The position numbers and the translations under genes are program-made. The notes under the pieces are model-generated. The model searched no databases. It saw only the letters and a program-made list of their open reading frames with translations, and was not told where the DNA came from. A stretch of DNA of 64,000 bases, taken from positions 194,563,322 through 194,627,321 of the forward strand of contig OY294067.1 in NCBI GenBank assembly GCA_958510875.1. The letters run 5' to 3'. Of this stretch, positions 43,212 through 52,706 are shown piece after piece. The DNA comes from Endomychus coccineus. Lineage: Eukaryota > Arthropoda > Insecta > Coleoptera > Endomychidae. Each line of letters opens with the position of its first letter. The first letter of the stretch is position 1.

Positions 43212-43739
43212 CTAGCACAGCCTCGCAATCACATAAAACGGTCTACAAGTCTTCGTATTCCAAACGCGCGCTGCCCAACTTTTTCTCAGTAGCGGTTTCA
43301 GCACTCCGATCAGTCGCTCCCAGAAGCCACCCCACCAAGCGGCGGTAGGTGGGTTGAATCTCCATGAAATACGTCTCACGGAAGTTTCGCGCACAATTCT
43401 GTCCCAGTCCAATTGCGATATAGCATTCTCAGCACCTATAAAGTTCGTGCCATTATCACTATATATCGTTTTGGGTCTACCAAGTCTCGACACGAACTAG
43501 CGCAAAGCTTGAAGAAAGCTGTGGGTTGATATGACTTACTCCAAATGGACTGCGCGATGAACCGCACAAGTGTAAAGACAGGTCCAGGCTTTATCACCAT
43601 TCTTTAAGTAAAACGGTCCCGCAAAGTCCACTCCCCTCACTTCAAATGCGACCGAGTCACGAACTCTGTCCGATGGAAGTGGAGGTGATTCGACCGCCAA
43701 TGGTTTCGCATCGAACTTCCAACAAACCAAACATTTCAA
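43212..43739 (-). pseudogene. BEL integrase core
   Basis: Two frames: FEVRGVDFAGPFYLKNG with YTCAVHRAVHLE (first D), then after a stop RPKTIYSDNGTNFIGAEN (second D) and PPTAAWWGGFWERLIGVLKP (catalytic E). All three acidic residues are visible, but the frame is split near 43500. Confidence 0.88.
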
Positions 43740-43757
43740 AACAACCGACCATACTGT

Positions 43758-44294
43758 TCATCTACCCCAGAGAATCCACAATTTTTCCCGTATCAGGCTT
43801 AGAAGTCCTTGAATTCCTACATGACAGGCTTCAACATGCATGTACATAATCAAAATCCTCACCACCGAATCCTTAGCAGGTAGTACAATAGGAAAAAGAA
43901 AGTTTTCTGTGTCGTCTCTTCGTGAGACTCGGGATTTTAATCGGGTTAATCCGTCTTGATCATAGGAAGGGTTGAGGCAGCTTATGCTTTTGTCATTTTC
44001 ACCCGAAAACGATTTTTGATGCACCAACTTAAATACGAATTTCTCTGCATTTTCGACTTCTGGTACTGCCAACTCTCCATTGTGTCTTTCTTTTACATTT
44101 TTGCAGTTATGGACGTATCCGAAAATCCAAGCAATCATCCGTATGGTCTTATTGTATTGAGAGAAATAATCGAGATGGCAACCGATCGACTTCTCAGCAT
44201 TCAGAAGACCGCTTGTTACATTTTTCCATTTCTCTTGTTCGATTTTTTCTTCTTTGAGATGTGGTCGTATATGGCCATCCTCGAGGTTCGTCAT
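43758..44294 (-). pseudogene. BEL linker and H2C2 finger
   Basis: The 178-codon frame runs from the post-RNase H linker (IRMIAWIFGYVHNCKN) to the start of the finger (HVEACHVGIQGLLSLIREKL), then is lost before the second Cys pair, which appears in the following frame (KCLVCWKFDA). Confidence 0.8.
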
Positions 44295-45039
44295 ATAACC
44301 ATTTTGGTCCCTCCCACCATTTCGAATCGAACAATTGTTTGGGTGAACACCCTCGTGATGGGAGGTCAGCTTGATTATGTATCCCGGGTAAATGGCGTCA
44401 TCTTTGGCTTCGGTCCAATCGCGTTTCTCTGTTACTCGGTTCCAGACAAAAACTCACCACTCTTCCCTCCTTTGAATCCACGATACAACAGTGGACTAGT
44501 CGCTCCAGAAAAACTGTTGACCTTATTCTCCAAATTGTCTACAATATACGCATAAAGCCTAGCTCCTATAGTGGCGACCAACAACTCTAGACGGGGAATA
44601 GTCATCTTGACATTACACCTTTTTGAGTGCTACTCGAGCTTCAGCAGCCAACAAAAAGACATCAATCTTTCCAGCTATGACAGCCGTCATATATATTGTG
44701 CAGGATTATGCATCGCCACTAGCATTGCAAATTGTATGCAGGCTCAGATCTTGTGAGTCGGAACTCGTGTCCCACACCCATCGAGGTATTGGGATTTTTG
44801 TCAGATAGTGCACATCTCTAACCCACATCTTGAAACCCTGAGCGGTGACTTCATCCACGGGTCGATCCGAAGCTAGTCTTTGTTACCACAATCCTTGCAA
44901 TAGTAGTTTAGGTAGCAAAACTGAAGGGCAGGTATAGCCAATTGGGTCAAAAACCTTCTGGGAAATAAGTAGATGTAAATGGCTAGTTCTGGGGTGGAAG
45001 TGCATCCGGTCTGAGTATAGGGAATTGCGTGAGTGTGAG

Positions 45040-45640
45040 AGAGAGGTGTATATGTTTGATGTGATTCTGTGTTCTGAGGGTAGTGCACCTTAGAGTTGGA
45101 TGTTGTGTGTAGAATAGAATAGAAGTGTGTTGTGGACCATAGAGTTGGATGTTGTGTGTTGTGTTCGAGACCTGTCATGGCGTCTGTAGGTCTGACTTGT
45201 GTAATGGTGGTTGTAACTGTCATGGCGTCTGTAGGTATTGTGATATGACGTGTGTAATGTTGGTTGCAACTATCATGGCGTCTGTGAACAGTGTGGTTGT
45301 GATCCATAGAGTTGGATGTTGTGTGTGGAATAGAAGTGTGTTGTGTTCGAGACCTGTCATGGCGTCTGTAGGTATGACGTGTGTAATGTTGGTTGTAACT
45401 GTCATGGCGTCTGTAGGTATTGTGCTATGACGTGTGTTATGTTGGTTGCAGTTGTGAACCATAGAGTTGGATGTTGTGTGTGGAATAGAAGTGTGTTGTG
45501 TTCGAGACCTGTAATGGCGTCTGTAGGTATGACGTGTGTAATGTTGGTTGTAACTGTCATGGCGTCTGTAGGTATTGTGCTATGACGTGTGTTATGTTGG
45601 TTGTAACTGTGATGGTGTCTGTAGACAGTGTGGGGGAGCC
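45040..45640. repeat. Minisatellite, ~155-bp unit with internal sub-repeats
   Basis: Units start GTTGGATGTTGTGTGTGGAA at 45311 and 45466 (155 bp), with related starts at 45094 and 45144. Inside each, GTCATGGCGTCTGTAGGTAT and ATGACGTGTGTAATGTTGGT are themselves repeated. Cys/Val-rich open frames on both strands are translations of this repeat, not genes. It marks the truncated 5' side of the neighbouring BEL element. Confidence 0.88.
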
Positions 45641-45846
45641 ATTTGTGAACAGACAGTCTGATTAGATGTAGGTCACAGCATTACCGGCCTTTAAGTTCGA
45701 GATTGAAAAACGTTTAAAACGATTAGAAAACGATCGAAACGATTCAAACAGTCGAAACGATCGTTTTCATCGTTTTTACAACTCTGAGTTGAGGGTGGGG
45801 TATAGATGGACAGTCGCTCAAAATCGACAAATCATTATAGTTCGAG

Positions 45847-46284
45847 ATGAAGACTGTAGTGGTCGATATTCAGAGCTTTCACATGTCTTCACGCAAATAT
45901 ATAGTAAAGGAACTCGCCTTGTTGGATTGTGAGAAAAAGTTAGAGAAATATTTCCTATTCAAACCACCTGTTCCGTTGAATCAACTTTCCGAAAATCAGA
46001 TGAAGAAAATATTAAGTGGTGAAAGATATCTTGGTATTCCATACAACTCAGGATATCAGGAATATGATCAAATGGAGGAAATTCTGAAGGAAAATATTGA
46101 TGACAGTGTCATATATGTTAGTGGAGAGGGGAAAGCTAAATTCCTTGTAAAGAGCTTGAAAAAATGGGGGTTACATCGAGTGAAAGTAGAAAATATAAAA
46201 GATGAGGGCCCGAAATTTGTGCGAGGAAATTGCGAATATATCTGTCTTCATCACTCTCATAGTAAGAATCCGAATGTGTCGTAG
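45847..46284 (+). CDS. Small conserved insect/virus-like protein with VDIQ N-terminus, apparently intact
   Basis: A 145-codon frame with an ATG 5' of a hydrophobic strand carrying an acidic residue (TVVVDIQSF). It has a central FLFKPPVPLNQL motif and a Y...G..Y.E...IL segment, followed by a strand VIYVSGEGKAKFLVKSLKKW and a C-terminal C-x-C-LHH-like end (CEYICLHH). The minus-strand gene at 48201-48690 has the same order of motifs (VDIQGF, LFKPAVPYSSL, YIYIRDSQKAEFLRKKC, LICLNH), so they are paralogues. I recall similar unannotated multi-copy proteins in hemipteran genomes but do not know a function. The alternation of strands and helices suggests a nuclease-like alpha/beta fold; that is speculation. 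An AAACGAT-rich region lies just upstream. Confidence 0.6.
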   Translation: MKTVVVDIQSFHMSSRKYIVKELALLDCEKKLEKYFLFKPPVPLNQLSENQMKKILSGERYLGIPYNSGYQEYDQMEEILKENIDDSVIYVSGEGKAKFLVKSLKKWGLHRVKVENIKDEGPKFVRGNCEYICLHHSHSKNPNVS

Positions 46285-46652
46285 TGTGAATAGCTGGAAA
46301 TTATATGAATTTCTTACGAAGCAAGATGTTCTATCTATTATAAAATAATATCATTATCGATATGTCTTCAGCTGAATACGCACGTAAACTGTATGAATTT
46401 GGTGAAAGAGTGAAAGCACTGAGTAGAGACATAGAACTTTATGAAGATAAAAATATAGTTATAAGACAACTGGGTAATTTAACTGTTGGAGATGGCTATA
46501 TTGAAAGCAAATTTTATAATCCTAACCTCAATTTTAAACGGAATCTTATACACAAACGCTCCACACCGAGTGAAACATATTTATATATGTCCCAGCATGG
46601 ATCTCAAAAATGAATGTAACCGAACGGAATGGCAACCGATGAATCACCTAAT

Positions 46653-47750
46653 TAGGGATTGCAATCCGGCCTCATTTTCAATCCGACCGGATTTCCATGA
46701 ATCCGACCGGGTCCGACCGGATCCGGCCGGTTTGAGTCGACGAGGTTGGATAACCAGGATATCTTAATTTTTCGTTAATAAAGAATAAATTAAAACAATA
46801 TACACAATCAACTTCATTACGAGAAATTATAAAGAGAAAACTTATATTTTGAAGATAGAGATGAACATTAATAATCTGTAATTGTCAGTAAGTAATCATG
46901 AATAGCAGACAAGTACTCCCCTCGAACTCCTTCACTTTCAAACGCAGTCATTTCCTTTTTTAGTATTCTATCAAAATCCTTTTTTTTTTGTTTTTGCGGT
47001 ATAAGACGTCACTTCTTGCTGAATCTGTAATTGTAATTCTTCCTGTAACGACAAATCTTTTTTCGGTGATTGTCAATCTAAGCTCTTATCTTCTATGTCT
47101 TCCACGAGTTCCACGCTATCGTTAGAGTTATTATGTTTTGTCTAATCTTTCCAAGATTTTTGTCATTTCCAGTCGCATGTCTTTTTTCTTTGGCATAGTA
47201 AATGTGTTATCAGCTAGGTTTGCAAACTGTCGATTAATTCTTTTAGTTTCGACCATTCAAGATCACAAAATGTTATGTCGGATCTTATGTCTATTAAAGC
47301 TTCATCGATAGAAATTTTTAGTTTATAAAATCTGTCTATCATAGCCAGTAGACTATTCCAACTCGTGCGGCAATCCAAAATAAGGCTTAGTTCTTTACCC
47401 GTATCTTCTATTACGTACTTTTGCAGAAAGATATCATATTTAGTGGGCGATCTTTTGAACAGTTTCACCACTTTTCGCACTTTTTGGAGAAGGTCACTGT
47501 CACCCTGAGCGACAAGTCGCGCGCGGATGGGGCGTTAGGTGGAGCGGGGCAACTCAGCATCAAGCGACTTGCACGTACAAGTACCGCCTTTTAAAGTGCC
47601 TCACACATTCAAAGGCGCGGTTATTTTGCCAAATTATGCAATCACCGGATCCGATACCGGATCTGGAATATTGGTACTGGATCCGATAAGTGTATAATGA
47701 TGCCGGATCCGCCGGATTACCGGATCCGGTTTTCCGGATTGCAATCCCTA
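46653..47750 (-). mobile_element. Non-autonomous hAT-like DNA transposon
   Basis: TAGGGATTGCAATCCGG at 46653 is the inverse of CCGGATTGCAATCCCTA ending at 47750. CACCTAAT stands on both sides (46645-46652 and 47751-47758). Perfect terminal repeats and an 8-bp target duplication are the hAT signature. Both ends carry further CCGGATCC-type subterminal repeats. A transposase fragment is on the minus strand inside. At 1098 bp it is internally deleted and cannot supply its own enzyme. Confidence 0.93.
47215..47480 (-). pseudogene. hAT transposase fragment
   Basis: An 88-codon frame contains LQKYVIEDTGKELSLILDCR followed by TSWNSLLAMIDRFYKLK, the D..TRWNS-LLMLERF block of hAT transposases (here T-S-W), then DIRSDITFCDLEWSKLKEL. 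The catalytic D of the first block and the C-terminal dimerisation domain are not visible. Confidence 0.8.
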
Positions 47751-48200
47751 CACCTAATGATTAATGAGAACCAACTAGAGGTTTTTACATACGATATTCC
47801 TAAAACGATGTCTATGTTTAACTATAAACTCAAGTTATTATTCCATGATGGTAGTGAGGGTGATACTAATAATTGGCAAACTGGAGGAGAACAACCAACT
47901 ACATCGATTAATTATCAAACTAGAGCAACACCACAGAAAGAAAATGAAATGTATGCAATGCAGTGTTTCAATCTTAGCGTTTTATCAGTATTACTACTTA
48001 AAATCCTCATTAAAAATGTAAAGAAACATATTAATAAATAATGATATTGATGAGAAACTGGTGTTTTATTAGATCAAACATCTAAAGATCATAGCTTACA
48101 AACTCTGATGACGTCACGGCTTAAGATCAACCATGATTAGGCGAGAAATAAAATATCAATAATAATAATAATGATAATATTTATTTTAGAAAATACATAT

Positions 48201-48690
48201 TCATTTGGGTAGTATTACATTAAGAAACCACTGTTGTAATTTATCAACATGTTGAACTGTACACATATATTTTCCTCCATCATTCCGATGATTTAGACAG
48301 ATCAATTTGTTTGTTTGTTCAAAATTTCCTGTTTCACATTGAGTGTTATCAAATCTACAAACATCCACGATGTGTGGGAAAATATCCAATTCTTCACACT
48401 TTTTTCTCAAAAATTCAGCTTTTTGAGAGTCACGAATATAAATATAGTCGACTGCACACAGAAGAATCGATTTAAGAATATTATTTAGTTCTTCATATTC
48501 CACATTTCCCGATGCATATTCCAGTCCATGATAAAATTTTTCTAAATACCATACCGATTTTCGCTCCTTCGCATTTAGCGATGAATATGGTACAGCTGGT
48601 TTGAACAACGAATAATGACGTTTGAATCCTATCTGTGGAAGACATCATCGATGATGAATCCCTGAATATCAACCAATGCTACTCTCATGA
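48201..48690 (-). pseudogene. Second VDIQ-family protein, one frameshift
   Basis: Starts at about 48690 with RVALVDIQGFIIDDVFH, then a frameshift near 48625 leads into the 135-codon frame beginning FKPAVPYSSLNAKERKSVWY. It then carries GLEYASGNVEYEELNNILKS, VDYIYIRDSQKAEFLRKKCE and LICLNH. Compared with the paralogue at 45847, all landmark motifs are kept and the C-terminus is longer (VQHVDKLQQWFLNVILPK). It is transcribed away from the large gene at 48701 only in sequence order: both are on the minus strand, with the large gene immediately upstream and about 10 bp between them. Confidence 0.6.
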
Positions 48691-48700
48691 TGTTTGATAC

Positions 48701-49915
48701 TTAAATGAGACTCTTCACAATTTCGGTGAGGGGTGTGTACTCCATCAAACAATCATGAATGATGATGCAATATGCTTTCGTATTGGCGGGAAATCCCTTA
48801 TCTGCTTCAATTTCCAGCCGTACATCAACAGTTGCAGATTTCAACGCTTCTTCCTGTTTCGAGCAATCTATTACGTAGAGCGCACGTTTTTTGAAATTAA
48901 CGTAGCTCAATATAGGATGTTTTGATGTAAAATTCGTATAGCTTGAATAGAATTCGGTATAGTTGTGGTGGGCGAGAACGTAATCGTTTTTAGCATAGTC
49001 CAAGTTCATTCGCTCATTAGGATAATATTCACCTTTCAGAGTTAAGCGAATACTTGAAATATCCATATGATCGAAAATCGTAGGATTGGCATTTACATTG
49101 TTTCGTTTATCTGTTTGGAAGAATACAATGACGTAACGAGGTTTCTCGACTGCTGCACTCGTCTTAACAGCCCAAATTTCTCTTTTCGCATTAGTTGTTA
49201 TGGCAGGAATTTCATAGCATTCCCATTTCCTGAACGGGATTAGGATTGTCGAATCACTCTTGAGCGCTCGTAATAGCTTCTCTCTAATTATATCATTGGG
49301 GTAGATATATTTTACCCTCAATTCCATACTATCGATCGAAAATTTAACTGTGGTAGCAGCGTTTTCTGTGATGATACAATCGTTATCGTTTCGAGCACGT
49401 ACTAATCGAATAGTCTGCCGTCCGAATGAAATCATTGAGTAATCGTTAAAAATGTTGAATATATGCTTCAGTGGAATCAGTAAGCTGAATGACTTAGTCT
49501 CATCCAAGACTACGCTTTCTTCTGGGAAAGTCCAACCAGCAATAGACATATGCGTAGAATCTGTTGGTGTATAGCAAGTAAATGCTCGGACAGCACTGAC
49601 TATACCAGGATCTCGAACGGTTTCGATATCCCGACCACTCTCACTATATGAGCATGAGTCAAAAAGAAAGGCTCCATAATTAGGCACCAATACAACATTC
49701 CCAGCTCCAGTTATCTCTATTTTACCTTCAACCGATAACAGAGTATCCTTCATGGAAAAGAACGCATCCACTTGATTTATTCCAAATTCTATGATATCGC
49801 TGTTATTGAAGGCTTTAACGAAAGGTGTAATCGATCTATATTCAGCTTTACGAATCGACTCAATTTTGGTTGTTGGTATAAATCGAAAATTGGTGCGATA
49901 ATGCTGTTGCTCACA
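48701..49915 (-). CDS. Large virus-like protein, possible double-jelly-roll capsid-like fold
   Basis: The ATG-to-stop frame is 49771-48701 (356 codons), but coding continues upstream in the same frame to about 49915 (FRFIPTTKIESIRKAEYRS, then VKAFNNSDIIEFGINQVDAF) without an ATG, so the true N-terminus is missing, spliced or truncated. The protein is rich in beta-strand-like segments. It has repeated landmarks: LLSVEGKIEI, NYGAFLFDSCSYSESGRDIE, SIAGWTFPEES, FSLLIPLKHIFNIFNDYSM, WAVKTSAAVEKPRYVIVFFQ, LKGEYYPNERMNLDY and CIIIHDCLMEYTPLTEIVK. I recall this pattern from multicopy hemipteran proteins that resemble capsid proteins of Polinton-like or related DNA viruses. The fold claim is inference and was not tested. 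Confidence 0.55.
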   Translation of the reverse strand, partial: CEQQHYRTNFRFIPTTKIESIRKAEYRSITPFVKAFNNSDIIEFGINQVDAFFSMKDTLLSVEGKIEITGAGNVVLVPNYGAFLFDSCSYSESGRDIETVRDPGIVSAVRAFTCYTPTDSTHMSIAGWTFPEESVVLDETKSFSLLIPLKHIFNIFNDYSMISFGRQTIRLVRARNDNDCIITENAATTVKFSIDSMELRVKYIYPNDIIREKLLRALKSDSTILIPFRKWECYEIPAITTNAKREIWAVKTSAAVEKPRYVIVFFQTDKRNNVNANPTIFDHMDISSIRLTLKGEYYPNERMNLDYAKNDYVLAHHNYTEFYSSYTNFTSKHPILSYVNFKKRALYVIDCSKQEEALKSATVDVRLEIEADKGFPANTKAYCIIIHDCLMEYTPLTEIVKSLI

Positions 49916-49999
49916 TCACCATCGTTGCGTACATACTTTCTGTAGTGTATTTGAATTGCCTATTGAATTGAAACAGATGTTATATTAAGTTTTTATATC

Positions 50000-50556
50000 A
50001 AATCTGCGGACAGCAACCAGTTCGCTGTTCACCTTTGTATAGAATACATGTTCATTGATTACTATAAAATATAATATAATATTATACATAGTGGTTCTTC
50101 ATTTATAATTGAAGTTTACTTTTACCCAATAATTGGTAAGACGTAACATTGGCGACGAGTACTTGAACTTACGTGGAATTCAATTTAAATTAATTGAAAT
50201 TTGTGAATTTAACATTATTAACACGTGTTCGGTCAAAATGGCAAATTTCGGACATATTCTCGAATTTGATCCATCCACAAGTTAACGACTGGACAATTTT
50301 TATTCGACGTTTGGAAAACTATTTTATAGTAAATAGTATCGACGCCGCAAAAAAACGTGCTATCTTATTAAATGCACTTAGTGAAGATGCATACAAATTA
50401 ATCTATAATTTTTGTATACCGGTTGATCCAGAAGACAAAACTGTTGAAGAACTGATAAATCTATTTAGTGAACATTTTAAACCAAGTGACTCTATATTCG
50501 CTTCACGATATAAATTTTACAATGCTGTAAAATTCTCTCAAGAAGGGGCGGCAGAT
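50000..50556 (+). pseudogene. Ty3/gypsy gag fragment cut at the duplication boundary
   Basis: TTGGCGACGAG at 50149-50159 looks like a primer binding site after an LTR end, then an ATG at 50238 opens MANFGHILEFDPST. A frameshift follows, then NDWTIFIRRLENYFIVNSID, KKRAILLNALSEDAYKLIYN and LFSEHFKPSDSIFASRYKFY, a gypsy-type gag capsid start. Homology ends at 50556, and from 50557 the sequence is the duplicated segment. So the duplicated DNA was joined into, or replaced, the rest of this gag. Confidence 0.8.
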
Positions 50557-50810
50557 CCAAAATTAGGATATGGGAATGATGCCATACGAATTTAGAGAGT
50601 GGTCGAATTCAGGTTCACCCCAAGGGGGAACCTGGGAGGAGGTTATCAATGCCGCTAGCTCTACCCCTTTCGCCAGCTAGCTAATATCTGCTCAGGCTCT
50701 CTTAAATAAGTTGGAATCAGTGAGAGCTAATTAGCACAAACCGAACAGTGATCGATTTCACTCTCGATCACGCCGATGATTAATAGATAATATTTAGAAT
50801 TAAAGGAGGA

Positions 50811-50813
<3 letters not shown>

Positions 50814-50893
<80 letters not shown>
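50814..50893. repeat. (CT)n microsatellite, copy B allele
   Basis: 80 bp, against 64 bp in copy A, with the same TTT interruptions. Confidence 0.97.
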
Positions 50894-51475
50894 GGTAACC
50901 TGGGACAAGCCTAACGACCCGATATCTATCTCTCTCTATCCTTTCCCCTAAGTGATCTCCGATAAGCGGACTTACAAATAAACACTCAAACTAGCCTAAA
51001 TGGCTGGAAAGAACATATATTAACAAAATAAAATTGGCGGGCGGATCGAGATCTGAAAGTTAAATAACCACATTGAACCACGTTGAAGTCATTATAATAG
51101 TTGTTCTCTGTCAATCAAAATGCACTTACCCTATTGGTCTTGTATAGCAATTTCCTCTCGAACTCCTTGTAGAATAAGGCACAGATAGTTTACACTCGAG
51201 TTCTACGTTGGTTTAAATTATGAGTGTTATCGAGTTGTCACAAGATGATTTTAGGGAAGCTAACAGTTTCCGAGAAACGTGAAAGACGCGCACAAGTCCA
51301 GCGCTGTCTTATCGCTAGGAATGAATAACTCCTATTGCACAAGTACTAAGTTTAATATTGTTTCACAACTGGGATGTAACTATGAGTCAATTCAATGATC
51401 CAAAATATCCCTAACAAGGTACCTACAGCTCCGGGTTTCTTTCTTTTACAATACTACAAGCAAAATCTAACGTAG

Positions 51476-51994
51476 GTTGAGATTCAAGGTGCTAAAGACT
51501 TTGAAAGTGATGAAGAAATAGCTAAGAGTAGTGGTTTTACAGATTATTCTTTGCTAATGAATAACTCATGCAAAAAAAGATTGGTGATCAGTGTACCGAA
51601 ATAAGAAATCTCTTAATTAAAAAGGAGCTGTTTGATTATATGGATGCTAATTATAGTTTTGATTTAGCCACAGATATAGGAGCAACAAAGAATGGAAGGA
51701 GAACTAGGTGCTCGGATTCATTCTCGTAAACAAGCCGAAAAATGTGTAAAGCTTGCTATGTTATTTATGTAATTTAGTGTAGAACATAAAATAACATTAA
51801 CTCAAAATAATGTTTCGAATGTTATTGTTATCAATAAGTCAGTAAGGATGTACCGCTTGACAGAATACTTTAGCATTTTGAATCAAATAAACAATTTCCA
51901 CAATTAGTTGAAGAATAAAGTGACAGATTATATAACAGAAAAAGTTAGTGAAAGTTCTGTGAAAGAATTAAAGGAATTGTTTGGTAATATTTAA
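51476..51994 (+). pseudogene. tig: Trigger factor remnant (copy B)
   Basis: Same shifted frames and stop as at 25331-25849. One difference was noticed: GTGAAAGAA here against GTGGAAGAA in copy A, near the end. No frame is repaired relative to copy A, so decay preceded duplication. Confidence 0.75.
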
Positions 51995-51995
51995 T

Positions 51996-52456
51996 AGGAT
52001 ACTAATTGTAGTTGAACAAACTAGTCACAGTGAGCGCGCTTTTGCCATATATTCAAGACTAGTAACAGAGAGAATAATTTTCGTAACAGGTCCTATTGAA
52101 GACAACATGGCTAGCGTAATAGTAGCACAGCTTTTATTTTTAGAATCGGAAAATATTGATACATTTGTATGTATATTAACTCATCTGGTGGTGAGTGTAA
52201 CTGCTGGTTTGTCGATCTGCGATACAATATAAACCCAGACGTTTCAACTTTATGTGCAGGTCAAAATACATGCTAATGAAATTTTACGAGTTGAGAAAAA
52301 AATAAATCAAATTTGTGAAAAACATACTGGAAATTCACAGAAGAAAATTGAAGGAATTATGGAGAGAGATAAATTCATGGATTCTGAAGTAGGGTGATAG
52401 CTGAGTATACAGATATTAAAATTGAAAATACTGAAGTTAAACAAAAGGTAGATTAA
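51996..52456 (+). pseudogene. clpP: ClpP remnant, active-site block deleted (copy B)
   Basis: Carries the identical internal deletion and lost start seen in copy A, and the same one-base stop/start overlap with clpX. Confidence 0.88.
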
Positions 52457-52706
52457 TGGATAACATTAATGATTCACGCTACTGTTCTCTTTGCAAGAAG
52501 GCACAAGACGAAGAAGATAAAGCAATAAGACGAAAGTAAGATGGATCTTCTAATTCAGATATGAAGCTATCACTGAAACAATTTCCTTAGCAAGCAAGTT
52601 GTAGACCTAGAACATGCGCAACATGTTTTATCTGTAGCTACGTAAAACTGTTGTCAATCAATGACACAATTTCATGCTGTAAGTGATATTGAAATCGAGA
52701 AGTCAA
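52456..52706 (+). pseudogene. clpX: ClpX N-terminal remnant (copy B)
   Basis: Same C-x2-C start, same zinc-domain deletion and same interruption point as copy A. Confidence 0.85.

Larger units (their letters stand above)
42143..44990 (-). mobile_element. BEL/Pao retrotransposon, 3' half, broken
   Basis: Reading down the minus strand from ~44985: end of RT (KVFDPIGYTCPS), RNase H/connection in shifted frames (IPRWVWD, VFLLAAEARVALKKV, STVVSWIQRRE), a linker and H2C2 finger (44294-43758), integrase core (43739-43212), the DUF5641 tail (43016-42513) and the LTR. Its 5' half is replaced by a minisatellite. Higher GC and a different sequence distinguish it from the BEL copy in the duplicated segment. 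Confidence 0.85.
46362..48041 (+). pseudogene. Unknown gene split by a hAT-like insertion
   Basis: An 83-codon frame begins MSSAEYARKLYEFGERVKAL and has IRQLGNLTVGDGYIES. A frame shift precedes 46600. The reading frame that follows (used by the 46486-46767 ORF) is interrupted at 46652 by a transposon. It resumes after 47758 in the same phase once the 1106 bp of insert plus one target copy are discounted, and runs to 48041 with a C-terminal hydrophobic segment (FNLSVLSVLLLKIL). The family was not recognised. It sits between the two paralogues of the VDIQ family, so it probably belongs to the same virus-like cluster. Confidence 0.5.

Noticed and set aside
43956..44555. 199-codon plus frame with hydrophobic stretches
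   Set aside because: It is the antisense shadow of the BEL linker and RNase H region on the minus strand.
44873..45585. Cys/Val-rich and Thr/His-rich open frames
   Set aside because: They follow the minisatellite period and appear on both strands, so they are repeat translation.
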